Shown: positions 11,201 to 24,662 of the stretch, piece by piece
Layout: the number at the start of each line of letters is the position of its first letter
Position numbering within the stretch: the stretch's first letter is position 1
From: Trissonchulus latispiculum
Lineage: Eukaryota; Nematoda; Enoplea; Enoplida; Ironidae
Length of the DNA stretch: 64,000 nucleotides
Reading direction: 5' to 3'
Assembly: GCA_030248195.1 (NCBI GenBank)
Contig: JASAND010008357.1
Span: 62,001-126,000 of the forward strand
Made by a program: the position numbers and the translations under genes
The notes under the pieces: model-generated
What the model saw: only the letters and a program-made list of their open reading frames with translations
What the model was told of the DNA's origin: nothing
The model's database searches: none

Positions 11201-14200
11201 GACCTATTAGGAAGGCCCAGTTTTGATAACATTTTCCAATTCAAGCAGACGACGTGATTATGCACGATACGCTGTTAAGAAAAACACGACATAAAGAAAT
11301 TGATGTTCAGAAGTTTTGAACATTTGTAAAAAATGTTTCTTAATTATTTTCAGTCTCTAAACTAAGAAGGTATATAATTTTTAAAACGCATGTCGCTGCC
11401 GTATAACTATATCTGTATTCTGCTGTTTCTGCTAACTGTATCCCAAAAGAAGACAGTTAGAGAAATGAAAATCAAACGTGGACACCCAAAGTCAGACCAA
11501 CTTTAATCACGCAACCGGTTTCGATGCTCCACTGCCACATACTTGTGGCTGTATCCAAAAAGAAATTACCCGGTATTTAGGGACTGGTCTAAACTTTGCA
11601 AACCAGAAACTAAATTTCACAATTTTAATCAGAACAGAACAGAAACACAACAGGCAAGTGGGCAAAAATTTATTATATGGCGAACAAATTGACAGCAGGC
11701 AAAGGGAAGGGCAAAATCTAAATATTTTCTTCCAGCAGACAATTAGTCTATTTTCATGCCAAAGACAATAGCAAAACTCTGTGTTCAGGTTAGGTTTTTT
11801 AGGATAAATTAATGCTAAAAAGGATCTGCAATGACAAGAAGGTAACTGCAAACTGGGTGGATGGGGGGAAGGGGGGGACAGAGATGTGAATCAGTTAAGT
11901 TTCAATGCAAGCTATTGCAGAAACGTTATTAGAATACTATCACTGGCAAAAGAAAAGACGCTTTTGAAGGCAAAGCAACCAAAACAATGTAATAGTAGCG
12001 AATAAACACGGGCAACCTTCCATTTAAAGGACAATATACCAGCAGTAAAATCTTAATCAGAAGGGTCACACCGCCTCCCCGCAAAGTAAGCTAAGCTAAT
12101 TAAACAACCGAATCATATCGAAAATTTCCATAATAGGCCACCATAGAAGTATAAAAACTGCAGAGGAAATGCCAGCCGAGTATTTAGATACATCAGCTTA
12201 CGGTGGGTGAGGGTGGGTATAACCTAAAATCCAAAAACATTACTAACACAAAAACGTACTTCAGTTTTATCATCAACTTTGGCCAATTCCGCCTGCGACT
12301 CCTGCTTAGCCTGCGGTGTGGCGGCGGAGCGAATCTGAGTCAACAGGCGGGCTCGATTGCGGCCGGCCTCATCCATCTCCTGCTGCAATTTATCAATCTA
12401 AAAAACAAACAAACAAACAAAAAATAAACAACAAAACAACATCCGGAAGACAAAAAACTGCAGGGCCAGGAGCCAGATTTCACGAAACAAGACCAGGGGC
12501 TGATGTTATCAACGCCCAAAGTAAACCCGGGTTAAGTCGCTAAAGTCGGGTTATCTTCATCTGTTAAAGATAGCCAAGTTAAGGGGGGGGGCTACTAAAG
12601 GTTTGGCCCGACTTTGTTCGATTGGCCTACTTTTTGGCGAGGATATAGAGCATGGGTGTGGTCAAAAAATATCGGGTACTGAGATCTTAGCTGCCTTCCA
12701 GCCATGTACAGCCGTCACGTTTATGTGCCCGGCCCCCTTTTTCACAACTACCAGCATAATTAATTAAAAATTTCTACTGACTGCTAGGCTCAAGCTTTAA
12801 GCTGACATTTGCCAATATGATTTGGCACTTATGCCCCTACCTGCAGAAAAATACTAGACGTCTGTATCTTATCTGCATCTAAGGGAATTACTCTTCAAAG
12901 TCGAAGTTTCGGCAAAAATTTAAAAATTTTTGGCTAACGAAAGGAAAATTTTATTACTGGTGTGAGCTATAAGGCTGTAATTTGGCATAAAAGGAGGCCC
13001 TATAGGAGTACTCATTTGTGCCAAATGGCAAGAAATTCTGTCACGTGAAAAAAATTTTAAGTCAACTTTAATCTTCAAAAATTGCCAAAAACGCCATTTT
13101 TGGGCAATATTACCCCAGAAATCGAAAAAATCAAATTTTTGAAATTAAAATTTTTTGAGATATTTGAACTCAGCGAGGTCAAAAACACCCACAAAAGCTC
13201 GATTAGTGAAGGTTTGCGACTTCTATGGCTGCAGGAAGGCTCTACACAGGATCCGACAGACTGAAAATTGCGGTTTCGGCAATTTTTGCAGATTAAAGTT
13301 GACATATAAAATTGCCATTTGGCACAAATGAGCACTCCTATAGGGCCTCCTTTTATGCCAAATTACAGCCTGATAGCTCGCACCAGTAATAAAATTTTCC
13401 TTTCGTTAGCCAAAAATTTTTAAATTTTTGCCGAAACTTCAACATTGAAGAGTAATTCCCTTCGATGCAGATAAGATACAGAGTCTAGTATTTTTCTGCA
13501 GGTAGGGGCTTATGTGCCAAATCATATTGGCAAATGGCAGCTTTGAAGCTTGGGCCTAGCAGTCAGTAGAAATTTTTTATTATGTTGGTAGTTGTGAAAA
13601 AAGGGGGTCGGGCACATAAACGCGACGGCTGCACATGGCTGGAAGGCAGCTAAGATCTCAGTACCCGATATTTTTCTGACCACAACCATGCTCTATATCC
13701 TCGCCAAAAAGTAGGCCAATCTGACAAAGTCGGGGCAAGTCGATTTTAGTAGCCCCTCCTTAACTCGGGTTTGCGAGATAACCCTGGTTTAGACGTTGAT
13801 AACATTGACCACAGGGGCCGAGTACAGTCTGGAGTTTATTTTCACGTTCACACTGACAGAAAATTTCCAAACAAAAACTGCCAGTCATACACAGAAGTCC
13901 AACCTGTTCATTGATCTTAGCCTTTCTCTCCTCCAGGGGCAGATCGGTCAACAGTTCCCGGCCCAGGTCCTTCGCCGCATGAATGATCTGCTCATTGTAG
14001 GCACCGCTGGCCTTGCCCTCCTCAAACAGGACACCGTGAAAGGGCGAGGAATCCTCACGGTAACCCTGAGCGTGATCTTCTCGATCCGCCTGTGAATCAG
14101 CCAGAGATCCACCGCTGCACAGAATGGCAGCCGCGCTGAGCTTTCGTCGACTCTCATCCGCAGCCGCACCTGTTTCAAGCCTGCCAGCTGTCAGTAGGGC

Positions 14201-14405
14201 AGCTGCGCTGTCCGTTCGATTGGGCTGACACTTGCAGCTGGCCTGAAAAAACTGGAATGGACAGTTTAAGAATTCTAATAAAGCTAGGAATACAGCGAAA
14301 ATTAGGGAAAGCCTTAACCGTACGTAACTATGTACTGTTATGGTTCCTTTTTTTCTAGACACCAAGTGTACGCAATACGCCTGGATTCATCGTCCAAAAA
14401 ACAAC

Positions 14406-14439
<34 letters not shown>

Positions 14440-17400
14440 TAGTTGTTGACAAGCAAGTAAATTTTCTATAGCAATCAACCAAAATCGACTCCAACACTGC
14501 TATGGCTGTAGTACAAAATTTGCAGACATACGTACAGGTTATAAAACAGATAAAAACTCAGAAATCTAACTAATTTTTACTGATCAAAACTATGCACTAT
14601 TCAGGCAGTTAATACTCACCTTGCTTGCAACAGTGAGATGTTCTGATTTCTGTGAAGGGACGGATGGGACTTCACCCTTTGAAGAGTGATCACGTTCACG
14701 TTCAGCTGATTCTGAACCGGAATCGTTGGTACGGCGACGACGTCTAAAACATCAAGCATGTGCAATTTCTGTGGTCTTTTCGACTGTTTGACTTATTTTG
14801 ATGGGAAGGGGGGAGGGTGTCTTCGAGACTGAGCTTTGGTTAGATTGCACGTCCAACAATTGCGAAGATTTAGCTTAAACTAATCTTTTGGCTTCGCCGA
14901 AATTTTCTGTTCTTTACAGCTATTTTTGAGTATACGTACATGAATGGTTTATATTACCGAAAATGTAAATTTTTTCAGAAAATTCAACATAATCAATAAA
15001 AACTAGAGACAAGCAAAACAGGATTTCTCTCAAACACAATGACCTGACATTTGACTGCATATACTAGACAAAATAATGAGGTCATAAAAAATTTAAATAG
15101 CTTATACCGAAATTCTGTGAACCGATCAGCAATGCCTCGATAAAATCGCCGTCTCTGATCACCAGCAATTAGTTCATCACCTAGCGATGAGTCACCCGCG
15201 GCAGCCAAATCCACTTCACTGGTGATATCTACCGGTGGTGGATTAGCTGCTGGATCCGATTTACCTCCGATTGGGATATCAGAAACTGACGAGCAGCCAA
15301 CGGAATGAGAATCATCCGATGTCTCCCGATGCAGTCTATAAAGGAAACAGAAATATAAAATGCAAAACTAAAGAAAAAGAAATAATCGGAAAACGTTTTG
15401 GAATGTAAAGGTAAAAATAACACATTCACATCACAAAATATCATCAAAGCTCTTAGCTGCAGTAAAACCAGGCGAATATGCACAAAAGTTAACCAAACGC
15501 GATTAGCTTTAATGCTTGTCATTGTCATTGTCAGTCAGTTGACATTTTTCCTATGAATTAGTTTTTGAAGTTCCTGTGGAAGTCAGCGGCGAGACGGCTG
15601 TAGACTTCCCTTCTGCAACTTGACTTTTTGTTTTAAATTGTGATTTAAAAGATTAATTAATGACCATAGGAAGGAACCAACCAGTGTATACTCTGTTTAT
15701 CACTCACCCAGATTCACAATTAAAGGTCTGAGCCAGGGTGGAGCACTTCTTATGACAGAGGAGAGCACATCGAGCACACTGCAGTGCTGATTTGAGCCAA
15801 ATCTTTCGACGACAAGCTTGACACAGCTGCGAGCCATGCAGGCTAATCACTTTCCAGTCATGCTTATCAGCGGCGCCCTCTTTTGATGCTGAAGAGAATC
15901 TAAAATACAAAAAAGAAAACGAAAGCGGTCAAAAAATCATCCAGTTTCGGGGTGAGAGTTAAGAAAAAAGTTAAAAATCGATGAAATTTTAAGTAGCAAA
16001 AACCAGAATTATGTACATGTATATGCACTGTACATTGGTACACGAATTCCGACAAAGCTTGATGAGACTGCCTCCGTAGTTCAGTCCTAGCGCTTGCCTA
16101 GTGCGCAAAAAGTCGTGGGTTCGCGACCCACCGGAGGTCCGAATTTTTCGGACCTCCGGTCGCACATGACTTTCATCTTCTTTCTCATTTATTTCTAAGA
16201 TAGACTATTCCTTCCCCAACCCCTAAATTCTTCACCTTTCAGAAGGCTCTTTGAGTATCTCAAAATCAGCATCATCCATCGCAAGGGTTGATTTGACGTC
16301 GACGCCGCTGTCAGCAGACGCGTTGGAGGAGGACAGTTCAGAGAGCGCTGACACCTCTGGATACCAGACAAAGCCGAGGCTGATGTCACCATAGCACAGA
16401 CGCGCGTCAAAGCCAATGTGACGAACCAGTTTGGCATGATCCCTGAAAACTTATGAATTCAAAAAATCCCCTAATAGCGATGAATACTTCTCCTCTATAT
16501 AGGAGGACAGTCCTAGATGACGAAAAGAATGCAAGTTAACAGAAGTCAAAAAGAGCCAGAAAAACTGAGGGTTCAACAGCACTTGAATCACTACTCGTTT
16601 GCGTAAACACGGATGCTCTACCAATAGTCTTACAGGAGCTTCAACTGAACTTAAGCTAAAAGCAGACTCAATGAGCACAACTTTCAACAACCAAAGTTAC
16701 AGCTAAGTTCCTCTGAGATTTAAGTTGGTAAACTAGTAAATTCATTTTCATTTTGAACATTCAAAAAATTTAGCATTTCCAAACAACAAGTATTGTTTTG
16801 AATTTTTTCAGAGATCCCGGACACTGTCGTCCTCTGTCTGCGCTCAGCAGTCAGAGAGAATTTGACAGCATTCTTAGAAAACCATTCGAGAGGTCCAGAC
16901 AGTAAGGGGCAGCTCTCCATAGCTCCCTCATACTTCGAGCTACGAATGCCTTGGTGGCTACATGGCCGACGTTTTTCACAATTTCTTAATGATTACTAAT
17001 TCTTACGATGGAACAACAGCCTGTGAGGAGGGACGCAGAGAATAATCTTCTTGGTGATAAGAAGAGAGAGTAGACATGCAGTTCTCAAGAATTTCAGGCA
17101 CATAGACACACGTCTGAAACAAGTATATAATTGGAAAAACGTTTGACTATTTAACGTTCAGTCCCCCTCCTCCTTGGCACTCCTAAAATATAATGACAAA
17201 ACGTAAAAAATTATAGATGTCAATGATTCCCGTTAGATGAAGAAACGTAAGCGAGAATTTATTTGAACCCCACTTGGCATTCAAATTCTAGAGACTCAAG
17301 TTCCAACTCCAAGTGCTATCCAGTGACTTTCTTTTAAAAATATCAAAAATGTTAAGTAATCATTATCAAAAAAAAGCAGCGTTTACCAAATAAGAAGTTC

Positions 17401-20400
17401 AAATTATAATACAAGTAACAGAAATGCTCCACACAAAAGTGGACAATATGTGTGTTGGGCCTATGTCTATCCTTTAAATTCCGGTTGAGAAAGGCATAAA
17501 TCCGACACAGCAACTTTTGGTGGATGGTTCCATGTCAAAAGTTGCTCAGCTCACTTAGGACATTCAATTGATACCAAATTTGACCACTTTTGAAAAATTT
17601 TATGTTCGACCCAAAATCGCCTAAGTCCCCACCCCACCCCACCACAGCACTCAACAGCCACTTTGGGTATGCAGTTCTATGACAAAAGTTGCTCAACTCA
17701 CTTAGGGCTTTCATTTGAAACCAAATTTGACCACTTTTGAAAAACTTTTGAAAAACCACTTGACCCCCCCACCCGACTGACCCGTCAAACGGCAAACTGG
17801 AACCGGCCCAGCAAAATAGGTACATCGGACGGCAAAACGAATGCCGGGAATGAGCTGGGCGCACCAGAAAACCCCTATAGACAAAGTTTTGAGAGGCCAG
17901 GTAAAGCCTACTATGGACCGCCAGGAAGCGGTTTCCGACTTGACCCTCCCGACGGCAAAGTAGAACCAGCCCAGCAATATAGGCACGTCGGACGGCAAAA
18001 CAGATACCGGGAATGAGCTGGGCACACCAGAAAACCCCTATAGACAAAGTTTTGAGAGGCCAGGTAGAGCCTACTATGGACCTCCAGGAAGCGGTTTCCG
18101 ACTTGACCCTCTCAATGGCAAAGTGGAACCAGCCCAGCAAGATGGGTGGGTCTGACGGTAAAACTGACTGCGGGAATCGATTCTCCGTGCCAGAAAACCA
18201 TTGTATGGAAGATTTGAGGTTTCAAAGTTGAATAGATAGCGAGAAATTTCGATTTTTCATTTTTCGAATTTTCGCCATTTTTGACGGGCCACTGTGGTCG
18301 CTAGGGAAGTGATAGAGAAACGCAACCTGGACCGTTAGTTAGTTCAGTATATGTAATTTCTGAATATAAAAAGAACAGATAAAAGAACAGATTGATAAAA
18401 CCTTCTCTGGCTATGTTGCAGCACAGATAGAGCCGAGCTGGCTGTCCTTCTTGGACAACCAGGCAGGAGCTCCAGAGACTAGTTCTCTCTGGGTAAGAGC
18501 GCTCACAGCGCCCATTGGCTCTCTCCTGTTCTGACTAAGGCTACGGCCTTAGTGACTGCAGGCAGACGTTTCTCATTATTTCTTTATGATTAATGCTTGT
18601 ATCCTTCGTGGATCCGCCTGCTGGCCAGCGTTTACTTCATTTTCTTGACGTGAATATAAAAAGAAATCAGATCCAGCTCGTAACGTTCGAGTTGAGCGAC
18701 GACCACAAAAATGGTCACTTTTCGCTATGAGCCGACTTTGCGGCGCCACTGCGGCGCAGCTGCGGCGCAAAAAAGTTGTTTCTTAAATTCTTTAGAGGGT
18801 ACTACTAGACCCTATAGCCCTTTAGGTTGGCCCACCGCTGCAGTTCACGTGAAAGCGGCGAACATTATGTACAATACAACCATCAAATAGGAGAAACCGG
18901 AAAGAACATCGCCGCCATAACCGGTCAGGGGCGCAACTTTTTTAACGGTAAGTGATACGGGGCTGAAACTTCCCAGACATACTAAACTCGATGTGCTCTA
19001 CAATTTGCGCATGAAATCTGCGCAGGATTTTGCGCAGCTTCTGCGCAGCTTATTTTACACTGTCTCCAGCCACTTTTCACACAATATATTATAGGGGTCG
19101 CTGCCGCGATCCCTATGAAAACCCAACAATAACAACAACAGAAAAAAGGAAATATTGGACTTGGGCTTACATAAGCTACCAAAACAGGAACTCCTAAGTT
19201 CTCCGTTTTTCGTCCATTTTCTTGAACCGGATCCACAGGGGGTCCCCGCGACCAAAGACCCACATTTAGATAACGACTCCTTGACCCGATCAGATAGGGA
19301 AATTCTTCGTCAAATTGGACATCCTGAAACGAAAAATAGAATTCAGAAGCAACATGAATATGAAGCCGTTTTCGACAAAAACAGAACATTATCAAAAGTT
19401 ATCATTACAATGAGAATAGCATGTTCAGACAGGAGCATAGCTGAGTTTATTTTAATTACAAGGAAGGAACAAAAACACTTCCCCTCCATAAAAGAGTGAC
19501 CTCAAAAAACAAATGTAGGCACCCATGTGAGCAGACACTGAATTTCTTCAGTATCTGATTGAAACGAAAAATACTGCATGCCCACTCGCCGTACATATTA
19601 TCTTTAACGTGTTAAAGCTCGAAAACACAGCGAGTGTGTCTATTTTGACATAGGACTGGAGGCTTAGCTGCACAAACTGGGTGTCAGTTGTGAATAGTGA
19701 GCGCGCCAAGAGCGTGTCACTTAGCACTCATTATACTTCTATAAAACGGGGTAATCAACTAACCACTCCAGCCTTCACCGGTCTGCTGCGATGTTCAACT
19801 GTAGCTGCAGTGGACAGCTGCGGTTCGCCCATATCCGGGCTACAGATACCCGCTGGCCTGGATTCCCCGGTGGAGCCTCCACCTTCACCACCCATCGAAG
19901 AAGATCGATCATCCTGACCAACCTCCATCGATAATCGATGACCGGCGCCAGTCGACGCAGAATCCGAAACGTTGGAGGCACTGCGTCGACGCCGACGCCG
20001 TGGAACGCTGAGTAGATTGTTGGGCGGCGGCGCAGCAGCGCAGAGAGATTCATCCCCCGCCGCCAGGTCCTCTCCTGCGCCACTGCGACGGTCCAGAAAC
20101 TGTCGAACCCGCCGGTTGGTTTGCAGTTTCTGGGCCAGATTGGTGGCCTTGGCCTTCAGCCGTTGACGTCGACTCCCGGCCACTAAACCAGGGTCGGAGG
20201 GACGCAGTTCCTCACAACAACCAACGTCCAGTAGTTCAAGGTCAGGCTCGCCTGTTCCATCCTCCGAAGCAGCAGTTTGCGAGGAGATCTTGGAAGAGCC
20301 GGGCGGAAGCTCAGCTCCTTCAACCATTTCCTCACCCACATCCACACTGCTGTTATCGTCCAGGGTTGTGGTGGTGGTGGTGGAGGAAGTTGTCTCATCA

Positions 20401-23400
20401 GAAACCGTCGTCAGATGAAGGGATGAGGATTTGCTGCCAACCGAAATCCAATCCAGACTACCTCCCTCTCCATCAGCTTCACCGGGAGTGGTGGGCGGAA
20501 GCTGACCACCACCCAGGGAAGGATTCGGCGGGGTCGCCGATCTGAGGCAAGCCTCGGACTGAACTTTCCGCAGATGATCACCTTCATCCAGAAGATCCGG
20601 ACTGACGACAACTCGAGGATCGGGCAACGCCTTCTCACTCGATCCAAGGTCAGCAGAAACAGCCGGCTGCTGAGGCCATTCGTCCGTTTCAGCTGCAGCC
20701 AGGGTTGAGCCATCCCCGCCAGCAGACGGGAGAAATCGACCAACATCGGACTCTGAACAGGATCGACCAGAGCGTAGCAGCCTTCGAATCGGTGGCGGTG
20801 GAGAAGCGCAGAGCCAATCCTTTGAATGGGGATCTGACTGAGAAGCAGCGGACGCTGCCCGGTTCTCGTCACCGGCTCCGAAATAGTCCGCCTCCCCCGA
20901 CGACTGCCGTTTCACATCCACATGAATGAAACCGTCCGGTTTCACGGTGAGATCATAGGCAGTGCCGGCAGGGCTGGGACCGGTCGGGCTGGGCGGTGGG
21001 ATCAGTAGTCGATCACTGATCGATTCCGGGTCATCGATTGTGGACAGACGGCGTTCCACGATGACGCTCAGTTCACCGACCACCTTCGATAGGAGGGAGA
21101 TGGCCTGCTTTTCGCTGACGATGGCCACATTGTTGATGGCCAGCGTCAGATCGCCCTGGCGAAAGCCGGCACGATGAGCCAGTGAATCGCCAGCAACGCT
21201 GGAAATCTGAATCAGTTTGGCCGATTTCTCCGGAATGTAAACCTGAAAGAAAGAAACAAAAGAAAACAAAATACCAATCAGAAATGGTCAGAACGTTAGA
21301 CAAGCATCAGAATAACGAATACGAATAGGCCGTTTAGATTCTACTAAAATTAACACATACAGATAATTTTTGGCCAGAAATAAACGTCTTCTAACATGTC
21401 ACTACAGTTTGGGAACGAATTCAAACTTAAGCTTGGTTCGATTGTGCCTGGGTGGCTCCATCGGTAGAGCGTTGGCGTAGATAGCCAAAGGTTGTGGGTT
21501 CGATCCCCACCTCAGGCCCCAATCTTAGTTCCGTTCGTTCTTTCATTAGGTACATTAGAAATTCAAATTTGAAACTTTGAATCTTTTCAAAAAGTATATA
21601 TTTACTTTTACTGTTTAAGAGGACAACGCCAGATACAATTACGAACATGCAGTAACAATTACATAATTATACGATTTTGTCTAGTAAACATTTAATAAGT
21701 AAATGCGTGATAAGGGGTACCCGTGTGAAGGTAAGACCCAGAGGTTCATCATGAGATCTTCGATTAACTTTGAGTAGTATACTGGCAAAATCACTGGATA
21801 CAACACCATAGCTAGACGGTCTTGGACCTAGCAAAATAACTTGACAACAATCATGACATAAAAATCAAACAGATCTACTGACATGAAACAAGGAAATGCA
21901 TAAGCTAAATTTTTATTTCCACGTAATCCCTTTTTTCTAATTTAACTTTAACTTCCAAACACTTTTACTCTGAGTTGAAAACAGGGCACATTTTAGTATA
22001 TACTTTATTTTTGAAAATTTTACCATTTTCTACCACCATAGTATGTACCTTTTTCTAAGCAGATATCGGCAAATAGGAAAAGACTAACCAATAGAAATCA
22101 CCACATAAAGCTCAGTATGATCTTTGCGCCAGGAATCTGTATTCAGTCGCTCACAGTGCAGCAGTCGAACCACCAGGGCACCTCTCAGCTCGATGTGAGC
22201 ATAGTCGGAGGGGTCGGGGGACGGCTCCAGAATAGGGTTCTGGAAGAAGGGGCGATATCGAATCTTAAACTGGGGATAGACATGCTTCTTACGGGTGGCA
22301 CGTTTGAACTGCAACAGAAAAAATGGCAGCAAAACAGTTGTAAACAACACAACAAAAACAACAACACTTTTTACTGTCAAGAGAAAAGGAGTGGCAACCA
22401 TTCACCAAACACTCCTTACTATCTAGTTGTGGTACGCCTAATATAGCTACCGGTAAAGAAAGTGCATCAGGAAGACAGAAGGATAGGAATTTGATGGCAC
22501 GAATTGAGCAGCATTAATGTAAAACGGGCAACAAAATAAAATAAAATCATTATTAAATTAGAAACTCAAAAATATATTATGCACTTACAATTTAAAAAAC
22601 TACGTGAAAACTAACCTGATTAATAATCAAAGGAACAAGCTGTGGAACAGGCCGTCCTTGAAAGATTGAATCAACTTTAAAGTCCATCACAGGTTCCTAA
22701 AATACAATAATTGACCTAAATAAACATTTCTGAATATTAGGATAAAGATTGCCACGTTTAGGCAAAAGTTTTGAAGTAAAATATTGCGCACAGTGGTAAC
22801 AAAACAAAGTTAGTGCCAGATAACGCTGCACTATAAATTCGTCTAGAAACGAAACAGTGAAAGGAAAGACATGCTTAAAAAATGCTAATATGAGATCGTC
22901 TCTTAGAGACACAAAGGAAAGGCAATCTGACTTTGACAGAGACAAGAACCGACGACAAATCATCACAGCAGCTCGCTACAGTCTGCAACTACTCACATGT
23001 AGAAAGGCAGCCGTCCAATGACTGTAGGGTCGTCGAGTAAACTGCAATCGGAGGGATCCGGACAGCTTTGCTAGCCTAATTGACAATAAGGCAGACTGGC
23101 CCAGGACTAAAGAGGCGGCAATCGTCAACTCTAGACCGCCACGATATTCCATGTTCAGTATCACATCAACTTCCTACAATGCCACAGAAATTTGACATTT
23201 TCCTACGTTAATTTTATTTTCTAGGACGTATATATACGGCTGGCAATAAATTGTTCAATAAGAACTCTAATCTCGGTTACTTTTAAGACTTTCCCTCAAG
23301 TTGTTTTAAACACTGACACAAATGCACGTATACGTAGCAATCTCGCTACATTCTCTTCTACTAATCCATCCCTACCCTCTTGATTTTAAGACGCAGGACA

Positions 23401-24606
23401 CTGTAACAAGAACGCACTTCTAGTCCGCAGCTATCCGCAGACAGTTCTGCTTTGCTGACTTGCACATCCTTTATCACAGGGAATTGAGAACCAAGAGAAA
23501 AGTCGCGAAGCTAAAACCAACAGTTATTTTATTATTATCTGGCTTATCCCTAGTGAGGTGGGGGTGGGGGGCCCGGGACCGCCCCCCATTCGGCGACCTC
23601 CCCTTCCCAATCGAGGAGCCCCCCATGAAAAGCCCACCCTATAAATTCCGACCTCCCCCCATAACCCCAAAAATTACAAAATTTTACCATTTTTACCCTA
23701 AATTTTCAAAAATTTTTTCGCCTTCGCTTCGATTTTTACCTAAATTTTCACTATTTTAGCTTAAAAACATCTAAACTTAGTCATTTTTAGCTACTTTTAA
23801 GCAGTTTATACACAAAAACCCACAACTTTTCGAAATTTTTTAAAAATATGCCCCCCCATTTTGAGTGAGCCCCCCATAAATAAGGAATAAGGAATGAGGA
23901 ATAAGCCAAGGAATAAGCCAGATTATTAAGAGTTGTTAAAACTAGTGATGGACACTGGATATCCGGATATTCGGATATATGTATATATCCGATTTGAGAA
24001 AAAATATCCGGATATCCGATTATCCCGTATACATTTCAAACAAAGTAATGAAAAGTTTACAAATGTTAGACAAAATTTACAGAATTTTTTCAAAAATTTC
24101 TTTAAAAATAAAGGCTACGTACGTATATATATATATATATATATATTAGGGATGCACCGGGGCCTGGCCCCGGCCCCGGCACCGGGGCCAGGCCCCGGTC
24201 CCGGCCCCGGCCCCGGCCCCGGTAGTCAGGCCCCGGCCCCGGTAGTCAGGCCCCGGCCCCGGCCCCGGCCCCGGTGGTCAGGCCCCGGTACCTACCGGGG
24301 CCAAAAATTAGCAAAATTTTGTAAATTTTTGACATTTTTTGACCAAAATTTTGAATTTTCGAAAGTCAAAAAGTGTTACAAATCGTTTGTTTTCGCGCTG
24401 ATATGAATGAAAACAACTATAGTAACGTTTTTATGTCACACACTTTTGCAAAATTTAAATTTTCAAGAAAATTTTTGAAAATTTTTGATTTGGACCCCCA
24501 ATTTCTAGGCCCCGGCCCCGGCCCCGGTACCGGGGCCAAGGTGGCCCCGGCCCCGGCCGGGGCCACGATGAGGTCCCGGCCCCGGTAGTGGCGGCCCCGG
24601 TGCATC

Positions 24607-24662
<56 letters not shown>

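Larger units (their letters stand above)
9097..12259. other. PDZD8 intron 17, upstream part: repeats, no further exon found
   Basis: The intron spans 8267-12259. Beyond the MITEs at 8881-9096 and 9913-10176 and one MITE end at 10524-10545, I found no open segment with splice sites that would fit between exons 17 and 18, and those two join in frame directly. Minus-strand open frames at 10799-11026 and 11507-11851 have no recognised features. Confidence 0.5.

Noticed and set aside
19155..19499. 114-codon plus-strand frame
   Set aside because: Antisense to PDZD8 exon 10, which has splice sites and family similarity.
19775..20872. Several 60-150-codon frames on both strands
   Set aside because: Shadows of the long GC-rich PDZD8 exon 9.
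23933..24588. Pro/Gly-Ala-rich frames (PAPAPGPGPGPG)
   Set aside because: Translation of the CCCCGG array of a hAT-like MITE.
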